Of a stretch of DNA of 64,000 nucleotides, positions 20,486 to 30,730 are shown in pieces. The position numbers and the translations under genes were made by a program. Each line of letters starts with the position of its first letter. Within the stretch, counting starts at the first letter, position 1. The notes under the pieces are model-generated. The model did not search any database and was not told the origin of the DNA. It saw only the letters and a program-made list of their open reading frames with translations. Source of the DNA: Heloderma charlesbogerti (Eukaryota > Chordata > Lepidosauria > Squamata > Helodermatidae); assembly GCA_026122225.1 (NCBI GenBank), contig JANEZZ010001678.1:868001-932000 (forward strand), given 5' to 3'.

Positions 20486-22256
20486 AAGCTTACAGTACCA
20501 TCCGGATGAAATCTTGGAAGAACAGATGCTTCTGCGGAGAAACAGAGGGGCTGAAATCTAAGATTAGATGCTGGAGTGTCATCTACTGAACGCTGTTTGA
20601 AACTCCTAAGCAATTAGGAGACATAAGGACAAAATGGCTCCAAATAGTATTTCTGAATTTAAACTACTAGCAATATCTGAGGACTTGTAATTAAATCTGC
20701 GTGTTTGTTTTTTGTTGTTTCTGCAATTATACTTGCTTGTTGTGCTTTTGAAAGTGGAGGATGGCAGTACCAAAGGAAAAAAAGAAAGGCTTGAGAACGC
20801 CACCTACCCCCCTCAATTGCTCCTTGGCAAAGGTTTCTAGAAATGCTGGAGATGAAGAGGAGTTGCTTGCTTTGATAAAAACTATGTCTTCTCAGCTACC
20901 AGAGCAGTCAAAGAAACTTGAAACAATTCAGGACTCAATTACTGCCCTTCAGGGGGCTGTGGATTTAATTAATATCTCTTTTCAAAAGATGGAATCAAAG
21001 GTTATTGCTCTTGAAGATCAGGTTACTGCTGCTCATGAAACGGCCATGGAAGCGTCTCATAATATTTTGTCTGCTTGAATTTCTCAACTGGAGGCCTTCA
21101 CACATAGTGCGAATCTATGTATCCTTGGTATTAAAGATGTGGCTACTGAGATAGGTTTGGCTGAATTTATGGATAAACTTTTGCATGATCTACTTACTTT
21201 ACCATCTGATTTTCTACTTGATACTGAGCATGCATATCATGTTCCTGGTTCAATACGTGGCACTAAAGGGACTTTTGGGACTGTTATTGTTAAATTGTCA
21301 CAAGTCTCTACAAAAAATTACCTTATGTGTCTGGCAAGAGAATGAGGTGAGCTTTGGCGGGGACCAGCAAATGACAAGATTATGCTCTTTCCTGATTATA
21401 CTAAAGAAATCGCTGACAGAAGAAGGCAATTCACCAAGGCGAGAAGTTTGGCAAAGCAAATTAACCTGCAATATCATATTAAATATCCGGCTACATTTTG
21501 TATTCTTTTTGAAGGCCAGATGAAAAGATTTTTGGATCCTGATGCTGCAGAATCATTTTTAATTGGTATTAAAGTTAAAACAAGGGAACCAACTCTCTCA
21601 GCCTCCAGAGTTGGAACTTAGCCATTTTTACTGTTCTTTTGAAGTGCTGTTTGGGCTATAGCTAATAAGATGTCTAGGCAGTATGCCAGAGTGAATGTTT
21701 GCATATTTTTGTTTTCTTTCTCCTTTTTTTGTGTTATATTGTAATAAAATGCCTATTTGTGTGTGTATGTGTGTTTATGGGTGTGTGTGTACACATATAA
21801 ATATATTTTTAGATATATTACTTAAAATATACAAATGATTTGCTTTTGTTTTTTTATTTTTTTATCTTTTTCTTAAACCTTTTTTCTCTTATTATTATCA
21901 TTATCATCATCATCATTATCATGGGATTATTATTATTACTATTTCTTGTTGGCTAAAACTTTAATGTTTATTATGCATTAAATGAATGGTAACATATGGC
22001 CAATGGAAATGGATTGTTTGCTTCCATTCCTTTGCTATAAGACTGTTTGGATATTTGGTTTGTTCTTATTGAAGTTTAATATAATCCTTTTTTCCCTTTC
22101 TTTTTCTCTTTCTCTCTTCCTTCTTTTGCTATCTTCCCTTTTTTCTTTTCCTTAGAATACTGTAATGTTGGAAACTGAAGATTCTGATTATGTTGTTGGT
22201 AGTGTTTATTTCATTTATAAAAATAAAATAATAATAAATTCAAAAAAAGAAAAGAT
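20486..22256 (+). mobile_element. HAL1-like element: L1 with ORF1 but no ORF2
   Basis: A plus-strand insertion flanked by the 14 bp target duplication TCTGAGCTACTCTG (20472-20485 and 22257-22270). It contains a 5' UTR, an L1-type ORF1 (20761-21621) and about 600 bp of 3' sequence ending in an A-rich tail (22220-22254). No endonuclease or RT sequence is present although both ends are preserved, so it is not simple 5' truncation. Confidence 0.75.
20761..21621 (+). pseudogene. L1-type ORF1 protein, two in-frame stops
   Basis: A single frame of 287 codons broken only by TGA at 21076 and at 21343. Order of parts: a basic N-terminus, a coiled coil (about codons 40-105, heptad leucines and glutamines, ending ...HNILSA), an RRM-like region with LCILGIKD at about codons 118-127, and a C-terminal domain with FPDYTKEI, KAR and YPATFCILFEG blocks typical of L1 ORF1p (an RNA-binding chaperone of the L1 RNP). 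It lies in the ORF2-less element at 20486-22256. Confidence 0.8.
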
Positions 22257-22873
22257 TCTGAGCTACTCTGCCACTGCCTATGCTCAAAGGCACCCCTGTC
22301 AGATAAACCCCTCCCATCATGGGGTTGAACCTCCATTTCATACATAGTACACTCTCCAAAATCCATGTTCTGCTTCATCATCACTTCTCCGGTCCTGGAA
22401 TCCAAATGGAATGGAATATATTTGAAGCTTTTTCTGATATCTGCCAGAATGCATAAGTTATCTCTGAATTAACGCCTTCATCCAGATCAGTAGCATTTAT
22501 TGTTATTAGCAAAGAATCAATAGGAATGTTTTCCTTAGCAGTCACTTCATAAACAGATTGTGAAAAAAAACCTGGCACATTGTCATTTGCATCTTCAACA
22601 ACAACCTTGATGTGTGCAGTTCCAGATTTGACAGGATTTCCCCCATCACTGGCTGTAAGGATTAAGTCATGGAAAGCCTCTTCTTCCCAATCCATAGACC
22701 TTTCCAGTACTAACTCAGCATATTTGGCTCCACTTGCTGTCATTTGTACATCAAGAAAGAAGTGTCTATTAGGGCTGATTTGATAGCTCTGTAAAGAATT
22801 CACTCCTAAGTCTGGGTCCTGTGTGTTTGGAAGAAGGAATTGGGACGCTATGGCTGTATTTGCTGGGATGGTT

Positions 22874-22986
22874 AGAATCATAGAATCATAGGGTTGGAAG
22901 GGGCCTACACGACCATTGAGTCCAACCCCCTTCTCAAAGCAGGAATCCTGATTCCCAGGCAGTCTCCCATCCAAGTACTAACCAGG
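22874..22986 (-). mobile_element. Chimeric 5S rRNA-CR1 retroelement (SINE3-like)
   Basis: On the minus strand 22986-22951 reads as the interior of vertebrate 5S rRNA (CCTGGTTAGTACTTGGATGG, then GAGACTGCCTGGGAAT), directly followed by a CR1 3' end (22950-22874) finishing with two ATTCTATG-type octamers. A 5S head with a CR1-like tail is the structure of the SINE3 class or of a template-switch chimera. It interrupts the EC1/EC2 region of the protocadherin pseudogene. Confidence 0.7.
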
Positions 22987-23393
22987 GCTGACATTGATAT
23001 CTTCAATTTCAATTTCTACTGTATCAATTTCAGCTGTTGTTGAACAAGAATCTCTAACTTTAATACACAAGTTAATAGTCATCAATATATTTCTTCTCTA
23101 TCTAGTCTTTCATTAATATATAAATGACCATTGTCAAAATTGAGGGCAAAATATTGTGTCCTACCTTCTGTAATAATCCGGACAACCCCATGACAGAGTT
23201 GCTTCAAATCCATCCCCAGGCCCTTTGTGATATTCCCCACAAAAGAACCTTTCTGCTGTTCTTTGGGGACTGAATAATGGATGTGCCCAGAAATTGCTTG
23301 AAAAAACAGCTACCAGCACAATGCAGAATTCCTGTCCCCTTGTGTCCCAGAGTGTTTGTGTGTTTGCCATTTCAGCCTCTGTAAGGCTTTGAG

Positions 23394-23980
23394 TAGGGAT
23401 GTACGAAAGTCACTTACCTTTCCGCGGATTATGTTTATGGGGGGGGAGGCATTCCATTCCTCCCCCCCGGAATCCTCGACGGCTGGCTGTGCTCCATGGC
23501 AGCTCCACGGAGCAGCCGGCCAGGCCCAGCCCAGGCCAGAGCCGTCCACAGCCGGATTTCTAGCCATGGAGGGTTCTGGGTAAAACAAAAACAAAAAAAC
23601 TCACCCGCGTATGCAAATGGCGGCGGCTATGGCCGCCGCCATTTGCATTCCTTATTTTTCGCCGTCTTAGTCTATGTAAATATTTACGTAGACTATTATG
23701 GCAAAAATAAAGGGGAACGCAAATAGCGTAGCGGGCACTATTTGCGTCCCTTTTTGATTTGCCGTTTTAGCCTACGTAAATATTTACGTAGACTAAGACG
23801 GCGAAAAATAAGGAACGCAAATGGCGGCGGCTGTAGCCGCCGCCATTTGCGTACACAGTTTTTTTTTTTAACCCAGCCGTGATAGGCTATGACTTTACGT
23901 AGCCTATCACGTCCCTGTAAAAAACAAAACAAAATAACAAACCTCCAGACTGCAAATGGCGGCGGTGGTATTTATTCTCC
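23394..23980. mobile_element. hAT-type MITE, palindrome-array family, copy 3a (right end missing)
   Basis: The left end TAGGGATGTACGAAA begins 23 bp upstream of the pseudogene ATG. Hairpins with GGCGGC stems (23611-23650, 23815-23850) and TACGTA stems (23662-23700, 23766-23802, 23877-23912) follow. The sequence stops near 23980 without the right terminus, so a deletion or rearrangement joined it to unrelated DNA before copy 3b. Confidence 0.75.
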
Positions 23981-24064
23981 TTCCAAGAAGATCCTCCCTT
24001 TCCTTTTGCTTTTAGACCAAAAGACTGTACACCTTTCCAGTTTTTTATCACAATGGGTTATTTG

Positions 24065-24763
24065 TTGGGATGGATGGAACACTTACCTTCCGTTCCATTC
24101 TGTTTCTGCGGAATCATGGAATCCTCAACGGGGGGGGGGAGGCGATCCGGTCCTCCCCCCCAGAGTCCTATCTGGCTGGCTTCGCTTTGTGGCCAAGCTG
24201 TGGAGCCGCCGGCCAGCTCCGGCCACCCTCAGCTGGACATCCGGCTGCTGGGCAGCCCTGCAGGGACGCAAATGGCGGCTGTTGTAGCCGCTGCCATTTG
24301 CGTCCCTGTACTTAGCTATGATAGGCTATGTAAATATTTATGTAGCCTATCATGACAGGGGAAAAAAAACCCAGCGTACGCAAATGGCGGTAGTTGCCGC
24401 CATTTGTGTACACTGGGATTTTTCCTCCCCTGCAGGTTTTTCCCCCCCTGCAGGGACACAAATGGCATCCCTGCGTTAGCTGTGATAGGCTACGTAAGTA
24501 TTTACGTAGCCTATCATGGCTATGAAGAGGAGGAAGCGAATGGCGGCCGCAGGACGGCCGCCATTTGCAAAGCAGCGTGGACGGGAGCAGGTAAGTGCTC
24601 CATTTCGTGTGCCTTTTTGGGGTTGGGGGTGGTGGGGACTTCATCCCGCACGCCTTTCGTGGGTTGGGGGGCAGGGACTTCATTCCGCGATGGATTTTGG
24701 GGGGCTGAATGTACTGGCATTCAGCCTCACCGAGATCCGTTGCGGAATTCTCTGACATCCCTA
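24065..24763. mobile_element. hAT-type MITE, palindrome-array family, copy 3b (699 bp)
   Basis: Independent insertion with a perfect 8 bp duplication GTTATTTG (24057-24064 and 24764-24771). Ends TTGGGATGG and CATCCCTA. Hairpins at about 24264-24306, 24310-24352, 24373-24415, 24482-24520 and 24535-24570. AGGTAAGTG-like donors face outward near both ends (minus near 24085, plus at 24589). Confidence 0.88.
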
Positions 24764-24784
24764 GTTATTTGGATCTCTCCTTAT

Positions 24785-24816
24785 TGGTGAACAGCGATAC
24801 TCGGTGTCTCAATCAA
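24785..24816 (-). promoter_or_regulatory. Protocadherin promoter CSE, stranded from its exon
   Basis: Contains the core CGCTGTT on the minus strand and the TTGATTGAGA block, matching the CSEs at 11411 and 53681. In the intact genes the ATG is about 170-190 bp away; here MITE insertions put it about 1.4 kb from the ATG at 23370. Removing the MITEs would restore a near-normal distance. Confidence 0.7.
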
Positions 24817-25120
24817 CAAATGCAGTACTTAAAAAATGTACAAAATGTTGATGATACTGACATTTTGCAAAATAACATTTCATTCATTTTTTTATAATTG
24901 GTATAAAAACAAAGCTCATGCATTTATTTGACAGTCTTAAGGAAATCAGTTCAGTATTTTGATAATGCATTAATTGCACCTTAGAAATGATTAAATGCCA
25001 CCCCATGGGATTATCCTTTAATCCATTGGCTCGATTGTGGCAAATGTAATCTGTAGACATGACAATTTCCCCCTTAAAATAATTTTTTTCTTAGCTTCTG
25101 ACTAATCAAATTAATTCAGA

Positions 25121-25312
25121 ATGTAACTCAGTGGCAGAGCCCCAGCTTGGCAGGCAGAAGGTCCCAGGTTCGATCCCCTGCATCTCCAGGTAAGGCTTGT
25201 AAACTCATGTCTGAAACCCAGGAGAGCCGCTGCTGCCAGTCAGTGTTGACAATACTGGGCTTGATGGACCCAGGGTCTGACTCAGTATAAGGCAGCTTCC
25301 TATGTTCCATAT
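25121..25312 (+). mobile_element. tRNA-derived SINE
   Basis: An A box-like TAACTCAGTGG (25124-25134) and a B box GGTTCGATCCC (25167-25177), spaced as in tRNA genes, are followed by a tRNA-unrelated body and a tail (TCTGACTCAGTATAAGGCAG ... CTATGTTC) resembling CR1-type LINE ends. It is not a functional tRNA: no anticodon arm or acceptor pairing is kept. Confidence 0.8.
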
Positions 25313-26979
25313 TAGCATTTTTAAAAATGAAAAGAAATGAGAAGTTATCCCAGTGTGCTAGTAAGACTGCTGGAATGAGGGAAGGGGGTCAGGTTTGAAT
25401 TTTTAAATTTTATTTTTTGTGGAGAGAAAGGATGTGGTCTCAGCTCTTACCCTGAAAATCCTGCCTATTCATACACTCAGAGCCAACCAGCTGGTGAATT
25501 CTAAGTATATCTGGGAGGCAGGAGACCACAGTTATTCAGTAGTGTGGGAAAGGCACTCTGCTCAGTGGCATATTTCTTTCTGTATTACAGGATTCAGCCC
25601 TGCTGGAGAAAACAGACCCTTGGCTCCATTCTGGGGTGCTGGCACATATTAAGTGTGGGGGGGTGTTGAGGGGAAGGCAGGAAGGAGAGAGAGTTGTTGG
25701 GAGGAGGGAAAATGAGGGCTGGGTTATTGTGCAAACAGGAAGAGAATGTATGCGTTTTTTGGGCCATTTTTCCACAAGAACGGAAGGAGAAGCTAATGGA
25801 GGAGTACCAGATTTTTTAAAAGGAATCAGCTTTGCTGCCATTTGGTCCATGCAGGGCTCCACAAGGAGGTTCTCCGCAACATTAAAAATCACTTCACAGA
25901 ACATACTTCCTGGTGGGGGCGGGGGTTGGAATGAACATCATCTGAGTGGCAGGGGCTGCTCAGGATATACCAGTATGAGTGAACAATGTCTCAAGCTATA
26001 TGATTTTAAGCCTGCAATTCTAGGCACATTTGTTCAGGAATAAACTCCATGGGAGCCAGTCATATGTACTAAATAACTGTATTTAGGAACAGCATGTGTT
26101 ATTATTTTACGCAACACTTCTCTGGAAATTGCAACCTATTATTACAATTTGGAACTTTGTTGTAAAGTGTGACATAACTTTGGATGTATTTCTGGAGAAG
26201 AAATTTCTGATCCAGAGACATTTCTGGAGCAGTAAAAAAAGGATTTGCACACAAAAACATATGGAAATTCTAACACCCAATGTTTATGTTTTTTTCTTGG
26301 ACAAGTTGACTGTAGACCAAAGGTAAAATACATAGAGTGTATTATATGTATATCATACTAAAGAAGGAAGGAACTAATGCAGTTATGAAATACAGGATGT
26401 TTTCTTCCTTGAGTTTAAAGATGGGCTGTACACAAAAAGCATAGATCGCCGTGTTGTCCATGGAAAAAATCCAAGATCTACAGTAGATTTTAGTAAAACT
26501 AAAAATACAGTTATTCACTCTACATTGAAAAAAGAAATAAATGGCTGAGAAGGAGAACACGGTTGGGGATTTGCCCTGCTGTAGTGCCATCTCTGTCATC
26601 CTGATGGCAGGATCAGCCGCCCTCACCAAGCTTGTCTTGTGAGGATTGGGGCCTTTTGAGGAAGAGAGACTGTCTGGTGAGTGAGAAGGAGGTCAGTTTC
26701 TGGGCCTTCCCTTATGAGAATGCGAGCGTGCGACAGCATATTGAGGTGGTGCTGAGTGTTGCACTCAGCGTTGCACTCAGAGTTGCACAGGAGTCACCAG
26801 GGGATCGGCATCTTCTATCTCTCCAGCCCTGCTACAATAATCTCATCTCCAACTTAATTGTTTGTTTCCAGAGGCAGCATGAGTACAACAGAAGCTCTTA
26901 AACTCTCTCCAATCACTGTCTTCCCCCTTACTATTTTCTCCCTTTCTTTGAGACTTACGGCATCATCACACAAGGCTTA
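25313..26979. other. Intergenic, no recognised gene
   Basis: Short frames only. Around 26010-26060 is a decayed relative of the short MITE at 11691 (GCCTGCAATTCTAGGCACA ... AATAAACTCCATGGGAG). Near 26755-26795 is a small repeat of GTTGCACTCAG words. Confidence 0.45.
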
Positions 26980-27056
26980 GGGCTTCATCACACACAGCTT
27001 TTATCCTGTGATTGAGATTGCTCCTTCATGGATGTTTGTGGGCTCTTTACATGACG
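26980..27056. repeat. Left terminal inverted repeat of a large DNA element
   Basis: GGGCTTCATCACACACAGC and the following ~75 bp are an inverted copy of 31275-31348. The pair encloses a DNA-transposon shell later invaded by CR1, a hAT MITE and a Helitron. No target duplication was found. Confidence 0.6.
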
Positions 27057-27239
27057 CCGTGACCCTGCTGTGACCCTCCTGCACTAAATACCCTTTGTTC
27101 TGTTTTTAAATAGATTGCAGATAAGGAGCTATCAAATTACCCCTGTTGTGTTCCGCTTCATAGAATCATAGAATAGTAGGGTTGGAAAGGGCTTACAAGG
27201 CCATCGAGTCCAACCTCCTGCTCAATGCAGGAAACCAAG

Positions 27240-28077
27240 TCAGAGCATCCCTGACATGTGGCTGTCCAGCCTCGTCTTGAATACCTCCAGTGTGGGAGAG
27301 CCCACCACCTCCCTGGGGAATTGGTACCATTGTTGTATTGCTCTAACAGTCAGGAAGCTTTTCCTGATGTTCAGCCGGAATGTGGCTTCCTGTAACTTGA
27401 GCCCATTATTCCGTGTCTTGCATTCTGGGATGATCGAGAGGAGATCCTGGCTTCCTTCTCTGTGACAAGCTTTCAAGTACTTGAAGAGCGCTATCAAATC
27501 TCCCCTCAGTCTTCTCTTCTCAAGGCTAAACGTGCCCAGTTCTTTCAGTCTCTCTTCATAGGGCTTTGTTTCCAGTCCTCTGATCATCTTTGTTGCCCTC
27601 CTCTGAACCCTCTGCAGCTTGTCTGCATCCTTCTGAAAATATGGTGCCCAGAACTGGACACAGTACTCCAGATGAGGCCTAACCAGTGCTGAGTAGAGGG
27701 GAATGAGTACTTCCTGGGATTCGGAAGCTATGCTTCTATTAATGCAGCCCAAAATAGCATTTGCCTTTTTGGCAGCCACATCATTTCGTTGGCTGATATT
27801 CAGCTTGTGATCTACAACAATTCCAAGATCCTTCTCGCTTGTAGTGTTGTTGAGCCACGTATCCTCCATCTTGTAACTGTGCCTTTGGTTTCTTTTTCCT
27901 AGGTGCAGAACTTGGCATTGATCCCTATTAAATGTCATTCTGTTGTTTTCTTCCCAGTGCTCCAGCCTATCAAGATCACTTTGAATTTTGTATCTGTCTT
28001 CCAAATTGTTAGCTATCCCGCCCAATTTTGTGTCATCTGCAAATGTGATCAGCATTCCCTGCACCTTCTCCTCCAAG
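27240..28077 (-). pseudogene. CR1 ORF2 C-terminal part (RT palm end, thumb, C-terminal domain)
   Basis: About 279 codons without a stop, containing FADDTKLGG (catalytic box), the VLHLGKRN and KDLGIVVDHKL blocks, VRPHLEYCVQFWAP, and the usual CR1 ending (VVGSPTLEVFKTRLDSHMSGML). The apparent ORF continues into MITE sequence upstream (28259), which is not part of the protein. Little decay suggests a fairly young copy. No EN or N-terminal RT is present, so it is non-functional. Confidence 0.88.
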
Positions 28078-28843
28078 TAGGGATGTACGAAATGACTTAC
28101 CTGTTTCGTTTTGTACATCTGCGGTGGGGGGGGGGAAGGTGCTCCGTCCCTCCCCCCGAAATCTTCATCAGCCAGCTCCGCTCTGCGGCGACTCCACGGA
28201 GCTGCCAGCCAGGGCAGCCCGCAGCGACATCCAGCCACTGCTGGGCTGCGCAGGGACACAAATGGTGGCTGCCGTAGCTGCTGCCATTTGTGTCCCTTTT
28301 TTGCCGTGATAGGCTACGTAAATATTTACGTAGCCTATCACAGCAAAAAAAAAAAAAAAAAAAATGGAACGCAAATGGCAGTGGCTATGGCAGCCGCCAT
28401 TTGCGTTCCCTTTTTTAGCCATGATAGGCTACGTAAATGTTTACGTAGCCTATCAAGGCAAAAAAAAAAAAAAGGAATGCAAATGGCGGCCGCCGTAGCC
28501 ACCGCCATTTGTGTTCCCTTTTCTTTTTGCCGTGATAGGCTACATAAATATGTACGTAGCCTATCACCACCTCCTCAGGGACACAAAAGGCGTCCCTGCG
28601 TTAGCCGTGATAGGCTATGTATTTACGTAGCCTATCATGGCTAAAATGGTGAAGTGAATGGCGGCCGCAGACGTGGCCGCCATTCGCAGAGCAGCACAGA
28701 TGGCAGAAGACGAGTGCTCCGTTTCGTGCGCCTTTCATGGGGCGGGGGGGCAGGGGGCTTCGTTCTGCCATGGGTTTCGGGGGGCCAAATGCACTGGCAT
28801 TCGGCCTCACAGAGATCCGTGGTGGAATTCTCTGCCATCCCTA
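28078..28843. mobile_element. hAT-type MITE, palindrome-array family, copy 4 (766 bp)
   Basis: Ends TAGGGATGTACGAAA and GCCATCCCTA with a perfect 8 bp duplication CCTCCAAG (28070-28077 and 28844-28851) in CR1 sequence. Hairpins: 28255-28297 (GGCTGC/GGCAGC stem), 28303-28342, 28369-28408, 28419-28458, 28477-28516, 28531-28566, 28604-28640 and a CGGCCGC stem at 28658-28682. The inner A-runs are up to about 20 bases. Confidence 0.9.
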
Positions 28844-28925
28844 CCTCCAAGTCATTAATAAAAATGTTGAAGAGCACTGGGCCCAGGACTGAGCCCTCCG
28901 GTACCCTGCTCATTACCTCTCCCCA

Positions 28926-29316
28926 GTTTGAGAAGATCCCACTGATCTTCTCAGTGAGATCTTCAGCTTCAGTTTCATGAAAAGAGTTAAAGTGGCAAAA
29001 AGAGGCATGAGATCAATGACAGATAAGGGAAGACTCAGGTAAGGGGAGAAGGGGTGTGGGTGAAGGAAGTGCGTGTAAAGGGAGTCAGTGGTGATCCTGC
29101 GTTTAAAACGGAAGCAGAAAGCCCCGTTTTAACTGCAGGATTTTAGGCTGGTGTAGAAATGCCCTAAAAATCCTGCAATTTACCAGGGCTCCTGCTTTCG
29201 GAATCTCTGTGGGATCAGATCGGGTCCTTTCCATGTGGCTTTAAAAAAAAACCCTAAACTTCTCAATGAGATCTGTGTGTTTCATTAGAAAGCCACTATG
29301 TGGCGCTGTTGTTTTA
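28926..29316. other. Interior of the DNA-transposon shell
   Basis: Non-coding. It includes an inverted pair around 29095-29185 (ATCCTGCGTTTAAAAC ... AATCCTGC). I regard it as internal sequence of the element bounded by 26980 and 31348. Confidence 0.35.
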
Positions 29317-29350
29317 TCTTCTCTATATATAGAAGTCAAAAATTGTGTGT

Positions 29351-29780
29351 GGGTTTGTGTGTTTGTGGCTGGCTGCAGGGCCGTCTGTAAGACAGGGCAT
29401 AAGGGGGAGCTGCCCTGGGCCTAATCACACTGCAGGGGCCACTGAGCCTGCCATTTGGGCCCTTGAGTTCCTGCCGCTTTTAGTTCACATTCTCACTTGT
29501 CCGTGTATCTGACAGGAGTCACTGGGTCACATTATTACTTCGTTTATACTTTCCCTTACTAACATGTACACCCTCTCAATCCGGTACAGGCCAGGTTTCT
29601 GATTTCAGCTATGAGTCATCCCATTGGCCATCTTTCATTCTATTGGTCTCTCTCCCATTCACTCTGACTTCCTTCACCTTGGTTTGGCTGGCCACCGTTT
29701 GTTCCCTCCTCTTTACTCATGGTTTCTTTTCTGACTGTGCAGAGCATTTAGTTTCTCTTCCCTCTTCCTGCAATATCCAG
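29351..29780 (+). repeat. Helitron internal direct repeat, copy A
   Basis: About 430 bp from GGGTTTGTGTGTTTG to CAATATCCAG recurs at 30020-30450 with few differences. The two copies are separated by about 240 bp. Confidence 0.9.
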
Positions 29781-30019
29781 TGAGCAAGCAAGTTAGTGTT
29801 AAATATCTTTACCCCTTTCAATGTTAGTAGTGTGTGATTAACACTAATGTGAAATGTGGTGCGGTGTGTGCTCACCTGTCTGAGGAGCTGGGATGACACA
29901 GTGGAGTGGAGACATAGGGCTTCATTCATAAAAGAGTGAACTGGGGGGAACTGAGAAGGCAATTGCAAAATGAAGGTCATAATAGCGGAGTTTGACGTGT
30001 AGCTGAATTGAAGATTTTT

Positions 30020-30450
30020 GGGTTTGTGTGTTTGTGGCTGGCTGCAGGTCCATCTATAAGACAGGGCATAAGGGGGAGCTGCCCTGGGCCTAATCACACT
30101 GCAGGGGCCACTGAGCCTGCCATTTGGGCCCTTGAGTTCCTGCCGCTTTTAGTTCACATTCTCACTTGTCCGTGTATCTGACAGGAGTCACTGGGTCACA
30201 TTATTACTTCGTTTATACTTTCCCTTACTGACAAGGACACCCTCTCAATCATGGTACAGGCCAGGTTTCTGATTGCAGCTACCAGTCATCCTATTGGCCG
30301 TCTTTCATTCTATTGGTCTCTCTCCCATTCACTCTGACTTCCTTCACCTTGGATTGGCTGGCTGCTGTTTGTTCCCTCCCCTTTACTCATGGTTTCTTTT
30401 CTGACTGTGCAGAGCATTTAGTTTCTCTCCCCTGTTCCTGCAATATCCAG
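30020..30450 (+). repeat. Helitron internal direct repeat, copy B
   Basis: Second copy of the 29351-29780 unit in the same orientation. By eye about 20 substitutions and small indels distinguish them. Confidence 0.9.
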
Positions 30451-30730
30451 CAAGGACGCCTCTGTTGAACATTTTAATAGTGGTATGAGATTCAGTCTGG
30501 ATTATATTGTAGTAGTGCTTACAGATCCAGTCTCTTGCATTTGTAGTAGTGTTTTTTATTCAATCTGCTCATTATAATTGTTGTGCTTTTTTAATCAAGT
30601 CTGGTGGATTCAACTTTTCACCTTTCTTATGGGGCCTTTCCGAGAAGCGTAAACCTACCTTAATGTGTTTCTAACAAATAGTGCCTATGACAAAATTACA
30701 TCCCGGGCAACACCAGGTATATCAGCTAGT

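Larger units (their letters stand above)
19923..22280 (-). mobile_element. LTR-like insertion (about 573 bp) carrying a nested L1-derived element
   Basis: The outer sequence is 19923-20485 plus 22271-22280, flanked by TGCTCAA duplicates (19916-19922 and 22281-22287). Read on the minus strand it resembles the solo LTR at 37172-37709: both encode a FLDAR-x-RRK stretch, share a GATTCTGAGGAG word near the start, and have an AGGATTAAAG word near the 3' end. The ends are not cleanly TG...CA and the duplication is 7 bp, so the LTR identity is tentative. Confidence 0.5.
18512..23370 (-). pseudogene. PCDHG: Protocadherin gamma variable exon pseudogene, split by insertions
   Basis: One exon in two pieces, 23370-22281 (signal peptide to EC3) and 19922-18512 (EC3/EC4 to cytoplasmic end). 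They rejoin exactly when the 2.36 kb insert 19923-22280 and one TGCTCAA duplicate are removed, giving the LSDR ... ILLTITDVN linker seen in intact exons. EC5-EC6 (19371-18916), the transmembrane segment (about 18870-18800) and the tail with FVGIDGV are clear. The donor CACACAG|GTGAG at 18512/18511 is retained. Damage: a frameshift after the signal peptide, a 5S-CR1 insertion at the EC1/EC2 boundary, a frameshift in EC5, a frameshift between EC6 and the membrane segment near 18919, and a stop in the tail. The ATG at 23370 remains. Its CSE (24785) is cut off by hAT MITEs. Confidence 0.88.
27160..28925 (-). mobile_element. CR1 LINE, 5' truncated, split by a hAT MITE
   Basis: The minus-strand CR1 3' half runs from 28925 (the [16 protein letters not shown] block of RT) to the octamer end at 27160 (ATTCTATG repeats). 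It is interrupted by the MITE 28078-28843. The RT-to-end part 28077-27240 is uninterrupted. Confidence 0.9.
29317..30730 (+). mobile_element. Non-autonomous Helitron
   Basis: The 5' end is TCTTCTCTATATATAG (TC start, AT-rich). The 3' end is CCCGGGCAACACCAGG then TATATCAGCTAGT, i.e. an imperfect hairpin closely followed by CTAGT, the Helitron terminus, with insertion before T. There are no terminal inverted repeats, target duplications or Rep/Hel frames. The exact 5' base is uncertain within a few nucleotides. Confidence 0.75.

Noticed and set aside
22951..22986. Possible 5S rRNA gene
   Set aside because: Only an interior piece is present, fused to a CR1 end and lying in a protocadherin pseudogene.
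25121..25200. Possible tRNA gene
   Set aside because: A and B boxes are present, but there is no foldable anticodon arm or acceptor stem and a SINE tail follows.
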